Shown one piece after another: positions 7,894 to 16,736 of a stretch of 64,000 bases of DNA; position 1 is the first letter of the stretch, and every line of letters starts with the position of its first letter. A program made the position numbers and the translations under genes. Origin of the DNA: an uncultured bacterium (GTDB taxonomy: Bacteria; Planctomycetota; UBA1135; GCA-002686595); the NCBI GenBank assembly GCA_938075305.1, contig CALJGV010000009.1, forward strand, positions 1 through 64,000, given 5' to 3'. The notes under the pieces were generated by a model that did not search any database, was not told the DNA's origin, and was given only the letters and a program-made list of their open reading frames with translations.

Positions 7894-9498
7894 ATGGAGC
7901 GCCTCGAACTGACTCACCCGGTCTTCTCGACGAGGGCCATGCACGACGCCGACCTCGCGACCATCGAGGAGTTCGGCATCCCCGGGATCACGCTCATGGA
8001 GTCCGCCTCCAGGGCCGCCGCAGAGGTGATCCAGAGTCGCTTCGGGATCGGGGCCGGCTCCAACCTGCTGATCCTCGCCGGGCACGGGAACAACGGGGGG
8101 GATGGGCTCGCGCTCGCGCGCATCCTCGCGGGCCGACAGGTCTCCGTCACCGTGGTCACCACGGCCGCGCCGGGCGCGTCGTCACCGCAGACTGAGCTGA
8201 ACCTCAGGCTGTTGACCATCATGCTGCGTGAGGGGGGCTGCGACCTCCGCGTCCTCGGCCCCGATGCGCCCGTGACGGAGCTCGCGAAGGAGGCGGACCT
8301 GGTGGTCGACGCCCTCCTCGGGATCGGCGTCACCGGCCGGCTCCGGGAGCCGATCCGCAGCCTCGCCCTCGCCTGCGGGGCGGCGAGCCAGGTGGTCGCC
8401 ATCGACGTCCCCACCGGCGTGGACAGCGACCGGGGCGTCTGCACGGACGAGGCCGCGGTGAGCGCCGAGGTCACCATCACCATGGGCGCCTTCAAGCCGG
8501 GGCTCCTCTTCGGGGAGGGTCGCGCGGCGGCGGGCGAGGTGGTGGCCGTGGACATCGGGATTCCCCCCCACATCGCGGCGCGGGCGCTGGCCCAGCCCGG
8601 CAGCGCGCGGCTCGCCACTGACGAGATGATCCGGGCGCTGCTCCCCCGGCGCGCCGGCGACGCCCACAAGAACTCCGCGGGGCGCGTGCTCGTGGTGGCC
8701 GGCTCCGACGCCTACACCGGCGCCGCGGCCCTGGCCTCCATGGCCGCCGGGAGGACCGGCGCGGGCTACGTCACCTGCGCCTCGACGCCCTCGGTGCGGG
8801 CGGCCATCGACGCCCAGTCCCCCGCCACCGCGACGGTCGCGCTGCCGACCTCTCCGACCGGCGGCCTCACCGCCGATGCCGCCGAGGAGCTGGTCAGTCG
8901 CGCCGCCAGGGCAGACGTGCTCCTGATCGGGCCCGGCCTGGGTCAGGAGCCCTCCACGGTCACCCTCGTCAGCGAGGTGCTGGAACGCGTGGACCTCCCG
9001 GTCGTGATCGACGCGGACGGCCTGAACGCCCTCTCCAAGCTCGACCTCGCCCGCTTCACGCGCGAGCAGCGGTCGCGCTGGGTGCTCACGCCTCACCTGG
9101 GTGAGTTCAAGCGGCTCGCCGCCGCCGCCGGGGCCCCCCTCGACGACGCCGAGCTCGACCGGCGCACCTGGCTGACCCCGGCCTCGGCCCGGCAGCTGGG
9201 ATCCACGCTGATGCTCAAGGGGGCGCCGACGGTGACCGCCCTCCCCGACGGCACCACCTTCGTCGCCACGGAGGTCCACTCCTCCCTCGCCGTCGCGGGA
9301 GCCGGGGACGTGCTGGCGGGGATGATCGCGGGCTTCATCTCCCAGGGGTTGGGCCCGGCGGAGGCCGCGGTCTGCGCCCAGCACGTCGGCAACGCCGTCG
9401 CCGCCGCCTGGGCGAGCGGCCGCGCGGGCGGGGCCATGCAGCCCACCGACGTGACCGAAGCGCTCCCGCAGGTGATGCGAGAGCGCTTCGGCGCGTGA
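7894..9498 (+). CDS. nnr: Bifunctional NAD(P)H-hydrate epimerase / ADP-dependent NAD(P)H-hydrate dehydratase
   Basis: 534 residues from the ATG at 7894 (MERLELTHP). The N-terminal YjeF_N domain (about 1-230) has ITLMESASRAAAE and the phosphate-binding GHGNNGGDGLALAR. It epimerises R- and S-NAD(P)HX. The C-terminal ribokinase-like NnrD domain (about 240-534) has GSDAYTGAAALASMAA, GPGLGQEPS, DADGLNAL and the anion-hole motif AGAGDVLAGMIAG. It dehydrates S-NAD(P)HX using ADP. Together they repair damaged reduced nicotinamide cofactors in the cytoplasm. Length and order match the fused bacterial Nnr family. Divergent from the secreted protein gene ending at 6745. Confidence 0.95.
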   Translation: MERLELTHPVFSTRAMHDADLATIEEFGIPGITLMESASRAAAEVIQSRFGIGAGSNLLILAGHGNNGGDGLALARILAGRQVSVTVVTTAAPGASSPQTELNLRLLTIMLREGGCDLRVLGPDAPVTELAKEADLVVDALLGIGVTGRLREPIRSLALACGAASQVVAIDVPTGVDSDRGVCTDEAAVSAEVTITMGAFKPGLLFGEGRAAAGEVVAVDIGIPPHIAARALAQPGSARLATDEMIRALLPRRAGDAHKNSAGRVLVVAGSDAYTGAAALASMAAGRTGAGYVTCASTPSVRAAIDAQSPATATVALPTSPTGGLTADAAEELVSRAARADVLLIGPGLGQEPSTVTLVSEVLERVDLPVVIDADGLNALSKLDLARFTREQRSRWVLTPHLGEFKRLAAAAGAPLDDAELDRRTWLTPASARQLGSTLMLKGAPTVTALPDGTTFVATEVHSSLAVAGAGDVLAGMIAGFISQGLGPAEAAVCAQHVGNAVAAAWASGRAGGAMQPTDVTEALPQVMRERFGA

Positions 9499-9516
9499 GT
9501 CAGCGTCCCGTCGGGG

Positions 9517-10101
9517 TCACTTGGCGCGCTTGAGGTCCAGCGTCATCGTCTGCACCTCGGCGTCCCCCTCCCCCATGAAGAACGTCATCTTGTAGGTGTC
9601 CCCGGTGTGCACGCCGACGTTCCGGTGGGGCACCATCTCGCCCGTCGGCCCGGGCGCCTCGTAGCGCATCTCGATGGTCGTGGTGTCACCGTCGCTCTTG
9701 ACGGTCCCGCGCATGAAGGACGTGTGCGGGCTCATGTTGTCGGACCAGGTCCCGAAGGCCTCGTCCTTGGCCTCGTCGAAGCCCATGATCCCGTGCCCGT
9801 GGTAGGGCACCCCCATGAACTCCGCGCGGAAGTCCGTGAGCGTGTGGAAGGGGCCGAGGGCATCGACCGTCTCGGTCACCGCGCTCGACATCGGCGGCAT
9901 GCCTGGATAGGTCGCCTTCATGACGCCCTTCCAGAGCCCGACGCCGGCGAGCATCCGCTCGTGCTCCTCGGTGGGCTGGGGCATCTGCATCCCCCCGGCG
10001 TCGGCGTCGTCCTGGACCACGGCTCCGGAGAGAGAGGCCGCGGCAGTGAGGGCGGCCAGGGGCAAGAGGAGCCCGGCGATGATGAGTTGCTTGACCGACA
10101 T
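9517..10101 (-). CDS. DUF1579 family exported protein
   Basis: 194 residues from the ATG at 10101 (MSVKQLIIAGLL); a start at 10155 would put 18 extra residues before the signal peptide. The signal peptide covers about residues 1-27. The mature part matches the DUF1579 pattern: EEHERMLAGVGLWKG, ETVDALGPFHTLTDF, FMGVPYHGHGIMGFDEAKD, and alternating strands with a Thr-rich EMRYEAPGPTG. The family is predicted to form a lipocalin-like barrel; the ligand is unknown. A hairpin CCGGCT-CA-AGCCGG (10110-10123) lies just before the start codon. Confidence 0.85.
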   Translation of the reverse strand: MSVKQLIIAGLLLPLAALTAAASLSGAVVQDDADAGGMQMPQPTEEHERMLAGVGLWKGVMKATYPGMPPMSSAVTETVDALGPFHTLTDFRAEFMGVPYHGHGIMGFDEAKDEAFGTWSDNMSPHTSFMRGTVKSDGDTTTIEMRYEAPGPTGEMVPHRNVGVHTGDTYKMTFFMGEGDAEVQTMTLDLKRAK

Positions 10102-10187
10102 GTGGCTAGCCGGCTCAAGCCGGTCACGGGGAAGGGGCGTGCAATGGTAGGACAACTCCGCCCAGCCTGCCCCAGGGCCCCGGCCCC

Positions 10188-11588
10188 TCAGGTCGTCCGC
10201 CCGAGGGCGTGGCCCAGTGCGGCATCGACCTCGGGGTAACGGAACCCATAACCCTCGCGCTGAAGGGCCTCGGGGACGACGCGGACACTGGACAGCAACA
10301 TCTCGTCCGCCTGCTCCGACCCGAGCGCCAGGCGCAGGGCAGGTCGGGGCACCGGGAAGATCGTGGGGCGCCGGAGCACCCGACCCATGGCCCGCGTGAA
10401 CTCAGCGTTGCGCACCTGACCCGGGGCGACGAGGTTCACCGGCCCCTCCATGGAGGGCCGGTACATCGCGAGGTGCATCGCGCCGACGACGTCATCGAGC
10501 GCGATCCAGGGGAACCACTGGCGACCGGAGCCGAGGCGCCCGCCGAGGCCCAGGGTGAAGGCGGGCAGCATGGTGGCGAGCGCCCCTCCCCCGGCGTCGA
10601 GCACGACGCCCAGGCGCATCTTGACCGCGCGGACTCCCGGCCGGAGGCGGTCCACCTCCCCCTCCCACTCCGCGCAGGTGTCGGCCAGGAAGCCCTCCCC
10701 GCGCGGCGCCGTCTCGGGGAGCTGCTCCTCCCCCCGGTCTCCGTACCACCCGATGGCCGACGCGGCCACGAGCACCCCGGGCGGCTCCTCCATGCGTCCG
10801 ATCGCGTCCACCAGGGTCCGGGTGCCCACAACCCGGCTCCGGGCGATGCGCTCCTTCTTCTCGCCGGTCCAGCGCAGCCCGAAGATGGACTCGCCGGCGA
10901 GGTGCACGATGGCGTCCACGCCCTCGAGCCGCGCGGTGTCCACCGTGCCGCCCGCCGGATCCCAACGCACCTCGTGCGGCGCCGTGGGCGCACGCCGGAC
11001 GAGCTCCAGAACACGATGGCCTCCCGTGCGCAGGAAGGCCGCGAGGGTGGAGCCCACGAGCCCGCTCGCCCCGGTGATCGCGATCGTCTTCCGTTCGAAG
11101 CCCACCTCTCGTGCCTCGGCATGGGCGCGAACGTCCCCGACGAACACGCGGTGCCGCCACGCGAACATCCGCTCGAGCTTGCCGCGGACCATGGGACCTC
11201 CGAAGAGCTGGCCCAGGGGACCGAGGGGCAGCTGGTAGCGGATCCGGTCGGCGAGGACCGACTCCGTGCGGCCCTTGGTGGAGACCTCGTGACGGTGGAT
11301 CCAGCTCTTGAAGGGACCGCTCACCTGCCGGTCCACGAAGAAGGTCTTCTGCGGCTGTTCGTCCGCGATCTCCGCGGTCCAGTGCAGCCCGATCGGGCCC
11401 ACGCCGACCCGCAGCACCGTCCGGGCCCCCTTCTCCAGGCGCTCCTCGGGGCCGCTCCCCGAGACGACCCGGGCGCTGTCCCAGGGGGGGAGCAGCCGCC
11501 GGAGGGCGCCCGGTCGGAGGTGCCACTCGTACGCCTCGCTCGCAGCGCACGGAGCCTCGACAGTTCGCTCGAAGTGCTGTTCACCCAT
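10188..11588 (-). CDS. SRPBCC domain fused to TIGR01777-family epimerase (DUF1731)
   Basis: 466 residues from the ATG at 11588 (MGEQHFERT); an ATG at 11615 adds nine residues. Residues 1-150 resemble a START/SRPBCC hydrophobic-ligand domain. From about 171 the NAD(P)-binding SDR fold begins (ITGASGLVGSTLAAFL), with VDAIVHLAGESIFGLRWT, ASAIGWYGDRGEE (catalytic Tyr) and the C-terminal DUF1731 segment (LVAPGQVRNAEFTRAMGRVL, PTIFPVPRPAL). Family members are called SulA-type or cell-division inhibitor-like in databases, but their reaction is not established. Same strand and likely co-transcribed with the following hydrolase gene upstream. Confidence 0.88.
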   Translation of the reverse strand: MGEQHFERTVEAPCAASEAYEWHLRPGALRRLLPPWDSARVVSGSGPEERLEKGARTVLRVGVGPIGLHWTAEIADEQPQKTFFVDRQVSGPFKSWIHRHEVSTKGRTESVLADRIRYQLPLGPLGQLFGGPMVRGKLERMFAWRHRVFVGDVRAHAEAREVGFERKTIAITGASGLVGSTLAAFLRTGGHRVLELVRRAPTAPHEVRWDPAGGTVDTARLEGVDAIVHLAGESIFGLRWTGEKKERIARSRVVGTRTLVDAIGRMEEPPGVLVAASAIGWYGDRGEEQLPETAPRGEGFLADTCAEWEGEVDRLRPGVRAVKMRLGVVLDAGGGALATMLPAFTLGLGGRLGSGRQWFPWIALDDVVGAMHLAMYRPSMEGPVNLVAPGQVRNAEFTRAMGRVLRRPTIFPVPRPALRLALGSEQADEMLLSSVRVVPEALQREGYGFRYPEVDAALGHALGRTT

Positions 11589-11705
11589 GTCGCCCCCATG
11601 TTCGCCCGGGCCCATGCCCGGAAGGCACGAGACCGCGAATAATCCGGAGGCGCGCCGGGGTCCATCGCGCCAGGGTCCATCGTTCTGGGGTCCCTCGTCC
11701 TGGGG

Positions 11706-12740
11706 TCAACGTCCGCGGGCCACCCGCGAGAGCTCGGTGACGTAATGGGTCACCGCCGCCCCGAGCCAGCGCCGCCCTGCGAACTCCGCGTGCCCCTCCC
11801 CGCCGATGGGGCGCGCCGCCAGGTAGCCCAGGTGACCACCCACCGGCTCCATGTGGACGAAGGCCGCCGTCCCGCGGGTGGCGTCTTCGATCATCTGCGG
11901 CTCGATGAAGGGATCGTCCGCTGCGGAGATGATGACGGCGGGGACCTCGACCTTGCTGATCCACGGCGCCGCCGAGCAGCGTTCGTAGTACTCCGCCCCG
12001 GAGGAGAAGCCCGCGAGCGGCGCCGTTACCCGGTCATCCGTCTCGCGCAGGCTCCAGCGCAGCTGCACCCTGATGGACGGGTCGAGCTCCCCACGAGTCC
12101 GGCGCTCGGCCATCGCCCGCCGCACTCCCAACACGAAGTTCCGGTCGTAGATCCGGTTGAGCCCACGCTCCATCCTGGACACCGAGCGGGCCAGGTCCAC
12201 GGGCGGGTTCACGGCGAGCACCGCGTCCGGCGTGCCGGCGCCGCCGTCTCTCCCTGCCCCGAGGAGCAGGGCGTTGCCGGACAGCGAGAAGCCCACGCCC
12301 ACGTGGAGGGCGTCAGGGTGGAGCGCTCTCCCGGCCTCGACCGAGGCCCAGAGGTCAGGTGCGCTCCCGGAGTGGTAGATGCCCCTGGCCAGGCCCTCCC
12401 CCGCGCCTTGCCCCCGATGGTTGAAGGCGATGACCGCTGCCCCGGCCCGCCGCAGCGCGTCGGCGCACAGGCGAACGTAGTTGGAGTCGCTGGAGCCCGT
12501 CAGCCCGTGAAAGAGGTGAACGACCACGCCCGTGAGGGGCCTACCGGATGGGCCCGGCGCGGGCGGCGCATCGAAGACCACCAGGCGGTCCCCGCCGCCG
12601 AGCGAGACCTCGCGGCGCTCGGCCACGCTCCCCTTCAGCTCCTCCCCTGGCGTGGGAAGGAGGAACCCCAGCAGGGTCTGAGCCTGGCCCCCACGGGCCC
12701 AGATCGGGGGCTCACAGGGAGGCTGGAAGCGACGAATCAT
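11706..12740 (-). CDS. YheT-family alpha/beta hydrolase
   Basis: 344 residues from the ATG at 12740 (MIRRFQPP); a GTG two codons upstream is possible. Conserved YheT/COG0429 blocks are PPIWARGGQAQTLLGFLLP, the oxyanion region FHGLTGSSDSNYVR, NHRGQGAGEG, the nucleophile elbow GVGFSLSGNALL (Ser near 152), an Asp in SAADDPFI, and the catalytic His in VGGHLGYLA. Cytoplasmic esterase or thioesterase of unknown substrate. It ends about 120 bases before the SRPBCC-SDR gene. Confidence 0.9.
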   Translation of the reverse strand: MIRRFQPPCEPPIWARGGQAQTLLGFLLPTPGEELKGSVAERREVSLGGGDRLVVFDAPPAPGPSGRPLTGVVVHLFHGLTGSSDSNYVRLCADALRRAGAAVIAFNHRGQGAGEGLARGIYHSGSAPDLWASVEAGRALHPDALHVGVGFSLSGNALLLGAGRDGGAGTPDAVLAVNPPVDLARSVSRMERGLNRIYDRNFVLGVRRAMAERRTRGELDPSIRVQLRWSLRETDDRVTAPLAGFSSGAEYYERCSAAPWISKVEVPAVIISAADDPFIEPQMIEDATRGTAAFVHMEPVGGHLGYLAARPIGGEGHAEFAGRRWLGAAVTHYVTELSRVARGR

Positions 12741-12851
12741 GGGCACGGGACCGGACGGCCGGCCAGCATTGCACCACAGGGCCAGGGCCGGCGCGAAGGA
12801 CGGCGCCGAAAGCCGCGGCCCTCGCGTGGGGCCGCGACCAGGGTCGGCCGC

Positions 12852-14099
12852 TCAGCGAGGTCCGTGCTCGGGCGGCGAGGGCAGCCCGCCGCCGGGGAAG
12901 CTCCGCTCCCAGGGGTCGGTGCTCACGCCGCCGGGGCCGGCCACCGGAGCGATTGGGACGATCGGAGAGGTCAACGCCTTCGCCGTCAGTCCGGCGCGCG
13001 TCACGTGGGCGGGAGCACCCGGGCCCTCGAGGCCGCGCAGCACCTTCCAGTTGGAGAGGTCCACCTCGAAGATCTGGTCACTGCGCTCCGCGGTGACCCA
13101 CGCACGGTCCCCCGCGGGGTCCACGGCGACGCAGCTTGGCAGCGCGCTACGGCCGAAGGCGACCGGCTCGGCGACGGGGCGCGCCTCGGCCAGCTCCTTG
13201 GAGACGCGCGGGACCTTGATCAGCGCCCTCACCCGCAGCGAGCGGGCGTCGATGACCGAGACGTTGCCGTCCTGGTAGTTGACCACGAGGGCGTTCTTGC
13301 CGTCGGGGGTGAACGCGATGTCCACCGGCATGGCGCCGCACGGGAACTCCATGCGCTCCTCGAGCTGCTCGCAGTCGATGATACTGATCGTGTTGGTGGT
13401 GGAGTTGGTCGCCCAGAGCTCGGTCCGCGTGGGGTGGAGCGCGATGCCGGTGGCGCCGCCCCCCGCGTCCATGCGCTTCAGCACGCTCATGTTCGCGAGT
13501 TTGACCGCGTAGATCACGCCGTCTTCGCTGTTGGTCACGAACGCGACCCTGCCATCGTGACCGAGCACAATGTCGTCCGCGCCCGGCCGCCCGAACTCGG
13601 CCACGCCGATCACCTTCTTCTTGAGGAGGTCCACCTGCAGCAGCGCGCCCTCGGCGGCGCAGCTCACGAGGACCCGAGCTTCTCCCGGCAGGAAGATCAC
13701 GTCGTCAGGGCGGTGGTAGCTGCGGACGACCGAGGAGCCGTCCGCCTTCTTGGTCGTGACCGTGAGGGGGATGGTCCGCACGATCGCAGCCGCGTGGAGG
13801 TCCACGACGCAGATCGAGTTGCCGGAGAGGGCGCGTCCGCGGAGGGTGACCACCGCCGTCCGGCCGTCGCTCGACACCGCCGCCGCCGTGGGGCCGTTGC
13901 CCACGCGGAAGAAGGCCCGCCGCTCACCCGAATCCGGGTCGAACAGCGCGATCGCATCCTCTGCGGCGCTGACCACAACCAGCGAGACGTCCACCTCCTG
14001 CTCCGGCTCGCCGTCCGCCTGAACGGGTATGGCGGCGAGGAGAAGCGCGGCGGCGCCGCGGACGAGTCTGGAGAACGGGGGCAGCGTGAGGGGGTCCAT
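12852..14099 (-). CDS. Secreted YVTN-type beta-propeller protein
   Basis: 415 residues with signal peptide (LVRGAAALLLAAIPVQADG). The protein consists of propeller blades with the recurrent pattern of V-T-N-x-x-D/G...D: VVSAAEDAIALFDPDSG, LSGNSICVVDLHAAAIV, VTNSEDGVIYAVKLANMSVL, ATNSTTNTISIIDCEQLEER, VVNYQDGNVSVIDARSL. About seven blades can be counted. Such proteins are periplasmic or surface scaffolds. It follows mraZ on the same strand by 81 bases, an unusual pairing. The last 30 residues are Gly/Pro-rich. Confidence 0.83.
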   Translation of the reverse strand: MDPLTLPPFSRLVRGAAALLLAAIPVQADGEPEQEVDVSLVVVSAAEDAIALFDPDSGERRAFFRVGNGPTAAAVSSDGRTAVVTLRGRALSGNSICVVDLHAAAIVRTIPLTVTTKKADGSSVVRSYHRPDDVIFLPGEARVLVSCAAEGALLQVDLLKKKVIGVAEFGRPGADDIVLGHDGRVAFVTNSEDGVIYAVKLANMSVLKRMDAGGGATGIALHPTRTELWATNSTTNTISIIDCEQLEERMEFPCGAMPVDIAFTPDGKNALVVNYQDGNVSVIDARSLRVRALIKVPRVSKELAEARPVAEPVAFGRSALPSCVAVDPAGDRAWVTAERSDQIFEVDLSNWKVLRGLEGPGAPAHVTRAGLTAKALTSPIVPIAPVAGPGGVSTDPWERSFPGGGLPSPPEHGPR

Positions 14100-14180
14100 C
14101 GAGAGTTGATCGACCCATGGGGCACCCGCACCTGAGCCGGTCGCTCCCCCTCTGTCCTGGGATGAGACCCGCCCCGGGCC

Positions 14181-14669
14181 TCAGCCCTCGGCCTGGACCG
14201 CGCCCCCAAGGAGCCGGTCGAGCCCGACCCCGAGGTCTGCCCGGGCCCTGTCAGCGAAGGCCTCCCAGCTTGGGGGGCTCCAGAGGCGGATCTCCTCGAA
14301 CCCGCCGACCAGCACCACCTCCCGCGACGCGGGGACCCGACGATCGACGCCCACCAGCGCGAGCAGCGAGTCAGGGACCCGGATCCGACCCTGCCGATCG
14401 CACTTCACCGGCGCGCTGTGTGCCGCGATGGTCAGGAGGGTCGCCCGCGCCTGCTGGTCACGCGGCGCTTCGGCCACCAGCGTCCGCGCCCACCGGTCCC
14501 AGTGCTCCCGCTCCCGTAGGCAGACGCTGCCGTCCCCCTCGAGGGTCGCCACGAACCGAAACTCCGGCTGCCGGAGGCTCAGCTCGTCCCGCAGGGGCGC
14601 GGGCAGCTGGATCCGGCCCTCGGCGTCGATGGTCGCGCTGTGGGTGCCTAGGAAGAGGGAGCTGGTCAT
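14181..14669 (-). CDS. mraZ: Transcriptional regulator MraZ
   Basis: 162 residues from the ATG at 14669 (MTSSLFLGTHSATI); starts at 14693 and 14720 would add residues not seen in the family. Two SpoVT/AbrB-like halves each contain the MraZ DxxxR motif: DAEGRIQLPAPLRDEL (about 14-29) and CDRQGRIRVPDSLLALVGVD, followed by EVVLVGGFEEIRLWSPPSWEAF. MraZ normally opens the dcw cluster and represses its own promoter by binding TGGGN repeats. Here the next gene downstream is a beta-propeller protein and not rsmH. A series of TGGG-like boxes lies upstream at 14732-14823. A tail of about 15 residues beyond the usual end is present. Confidence 0.92.
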   Translation of the reverse strand: MTSSLFLGTHSATIDAEGRIQLPAPLRDELSLRQPEFRFVATLEGDGSVCLREREHWDRWARTLVAEAPRDQQARATLLTIAAHSAPVKCDRQGRIRVPDSLLALVGVDRRVPASREVVLVGGFEEIRLWSPPSWEAFADRARADLGVGLDRLLGGAVQAEG

Positions 14670-14730
14670 GGGCAGGTCGGGCAGTCGAGCCATCCCAACT
14701 CCGCACCGCACTCTCCGCAAGGGGCCTCAT

Positions 14731-14823
14731 TCCCCGATCTTTCTCCCAATCTCACTCCAATACTCCACCACTTCTCCACAACAGCCCCGATCTACCCCCA
14801 ATCCTGCCCCAACCCAATCCCAG
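14731..14823 (-). promoter_or_regulatory. Candidate MraZ operator: phased TGGG-like box array
   Basis: Read on the minus strand, this stretch has a G-rich pentamer (TGGGA, CGGGG, TTGGA, GTGGA, TGGGG) about every 8-12 bases, close to one helical turn, with plus-strand box starts at 14732, 14744, 14756, 14764, 14775, 14785, 14796 and 14807. Two segments are imperfect direct repeats: ATTGGGAGAAAGATCGGGG (rc of 14732-14750) and ATTGGGGGTAGATCGGGG (rc of 14785-14802). Known MraZ sites are TGGGN repeats on a 10-base period. No clear -10/-35 was found beside it. The rest of the 14670-15024 intergenic interval contains the tandem repeat described below. Confidence 0.55.
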
Positions 14824-14956
14824 CCCGCCCTGGCATGTGGAGGGCACATCGAACCTCTCACGGCCCCCTCCCCCACTCCGCTCTCCCCGGGTTCTCCACG
14901 CGAGCCATGGCCCCGCGAGTCCCACACAGGCGGAGCTCCTCCGCCCGCTGCATCGG

Positions 14957-14980
14957 CGGCCGGTTGCCCGGCCGGTTGCC
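14957..14980 (+). repeat. Perfect tandem 12-bp direct repeat upstream of araC-type gene
   Basis: GGCCGGTTGCCC occurs twice in tandem (14957-14968 and 14969-14980), ending 44 bases before the AraC-family start codon. Direct repeats are the usual half-site arrangement for AraC-family proteins, so an autoregulatory operator is plausible. A partial third copy may follow (GACTTGCC). Confidence 0.6.
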
Positions 14981-15024
14981 CGACTTGCCTTCAAAAGTTG
15001 AACGCATGGTAGAGTCGCGCCCCC

Positions 15025-15945
15025 ATGCCGATTCGCCCCCGCTCAACCCAACCCACCGTCCAGCCCGTCGAACACGTCTTCCCCGACTGGGGTGTCGACG
15101 TCTTCGAGAGTCATCATGCCGCCGGGTGGAGGATGCCTCCCGCCGCCCACGACTTCCTGAAGATCGTGCTCGTGCACGATGGGATGGGCACCCTCAGGTG
15201 CGGTCCGGATGCGACCGAATGCCGCCGCGGCGACGCCCTCGTCATCCCCGCCGGCCGATCCCACGAGATCTGCGACTCGGACTCGGAGCCCCTCTCGCTG
15301 TACGTCGTCAGCGTCCGCAGCCGGGTGCTAGAGATCGCGTGCTTCGACCCCGCCGTGCTCGCCTCGGGCGTGGTGCACCTCGACCCGCACACCGCCGAGA
15401 AGGTGGAGCGCAGCATGCGCCGGCTCCTCTTCGAACAGACCCTCGACATGCCGACCACGGGCGCCCAGATGATCGCGCTCGCCCTGCGCCTGATCGCTGA
15501 CCTGGCGCGCACCGGAGACGCAGAGGCCTCGGGGGCAGGGGCAAACCAGCGCACCATTCGCGGCGCCGACAGCGTCGAGCGCATGCGCAGCTACGTGGAG
15601 GACCTCTCCGAGAACTTCTTCGAGGCCACCAACCTCGACGCCGCTGCGTCGACCCTCGGCCTCTCGCGCCGCCGCTTCACCCAACTCTTCCGCGAGGTCA
15701 CGGGGACGTCCTGGCTCGCGCACGTACGCAAGCTCCGGATCGACCACGCCAAGAAGTTGCTCGAGTCCACCAGCCGAACGGTCCTCTCCGTCGCCTTCGA
15801 GTGCGGCTTCGAGGATCTCTCGACCTTCTACCGCGCCTTCAAGCGCGAGACCGACGAGAGCCCGAACAAGTGGCGGACGCACAAGCGCCGCGTGGAGACC
15901 CCGAGCGAGCGCTCGGCGTCGACTCCCAGCGAAGGCGTCGCCTGA
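15025..15945 (+). CDS. AraC-family transcriptional regulator with N-terminal cupin domain
   Basis: 306 residues. N-terminal cupin-like sensor (about 20-110): DWGVDVFESHHAAGWRMPP, KIVLVHDGMGTLRCG, RRGDALVIPAGRSHEI. C-terminal double HTH (about 190-290): NLDAAASTLGLSRRRFTQLF, LAHVRKLRIDHAKKLLES and VLSVAFECGFEDLSTFYRAF, the conserved AraC signature. A Ser/Thr-rich tail follows. It is transcribed away from mraZ. The ligand is unknown. The gene directly downstream encodes a chalcone-isomerase-like protein, 41 bases after the stop, and is a possible target or partner. Confidence 0.92.
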   Translation: MPIRPRSTQPTVQPVEHVFPDWGVDVFESHHAAGWRMPPAAHDFLKIVLVHDGMGTLRCGPDATECRRGDALVIPAGRSHEICDSDSEPLSLYVVSVRSRVLEIACFDPAVLASGVVHLDPHTAEKVERSMRRLLFEQTLDMPTTGAQMIALALRLIADLARTGDAEASGAGANQRTIRGADSVERMRSYVEDLSENFFEATNLDAAASTLGLSRRRFTQLFREVTGTSWLAHVRKLRIDHAKKLLESTSRTVLSVAFECGFEDLSTFYRAFKRETDESPNKWRTHKRRVETPSERSASTPSEGVA

Positions 15946-15986
15946 ACCCCGCCCCCCGCACCGCACCGCAACCCGGAACCCCACCC

Positions 15987-16736
15987 ATGCTCCTGACCGC
16001 AACGCTGCTCCTCCCGCTCACCGCCTCCCCCGCCACCGCGGCCCTCGCCCCCCCCCAGCCGGTTCCTGTCCAGGACGTGGAGACCGCGAAGGAGGGCGAG
16101 AGCAAGCACCGCTACCCGGTGACGATCAAGTCCACCCTCAGCGAGGCGGACGCCAAGAAGGAGGGCGCCAAGCCCCAGGACCTCGCGCTGCTCGGCCTCG
16201 CGATCCGTGAGAAGACGATCTTCAACGTCAACGTCTACTCCTACGTGGTCTACGCCGACTCGGCCTTCGTCGAGAAGGACCTCGCGGCCTGGAAGGGCAA
16301 GAACGCCAAGGCGCTCGGCAAGGACAGCGCGCTCTACACGAAGCTCCTCCAGCCGAACGGGACCAAGGAGCTGCGCATGCGCTTCTGCCGCGACGTGGAC
16401 GCGGAGGACATCGTGGAGGCCTTCGAGGACTCCCTCGAGCCGCGCATTCTCTCCCGCCGCAAGGCCATGGAGGGCTCGAAGGCCGACAAGCTCAAGGACC
16501 TCACCACCTTCCGTGGGTTCTTCTCCCTCGACGAGCTGAAGGAGGGGAACGAGCTGCGCTTCACCTGGCACCCGGACGGGACGCTGTGCACCGTGGTCAA
16601 CGGTGAGCGCAAGCCCGACCTCAAGTCGCAGGACCTCGCCTGGGCCATGTTCGACGTGTACCTCGGCGACGACCCGATCTCGAAGTCCGGCAAGAAGGAC
16701 CTCGTGTCCCGTCTGCCGGGTCTCCTCGCCGACTGA
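15987..16736 (+). CDS. Secreted chalcone isomerase-like protein
   Basis: 249 residues from the ATG at 15987 (MLLTATLLLPLTASPATA, signal peptide). The mature region has the bacterial chalcone-isomerase-like pattern: LLGLAIREKTIFNVNVYSYV followed by VYADSAFVEKDL, LRMRFCRDVDAEDIVEAFED, and FRGFFSLDELKEGNELRFTW. Plant chalcone isomerase catalytic residues are not evident, as in most bacterial homologues, which may bind fatty acids or lipids. Inferred periplasmic. Lys-rich compared with its neighbours. Confidence 0.82.
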   Translation: MLLTATLLLPLTASPATAALAPPQPVPVQDVETAKEGESKHRYPVTIKSTLSEADAKKEGAKPQDLALLGLAIREKTIFNVNVYSYVVYADSAFVEKDLAAWKGKNAKALGKDSALYTKLLQPNGTKELRMRFCRDVDAEDIVEAFEDSLEPRILSRRKAMEGSKADKLKDLTTFRGFFSLDELKEGNELRFTWHPDGTLCTVVNGERKPDLKSQDLAWAMFDVYLGDDPISKSGKKDLVSRLPGLLAD

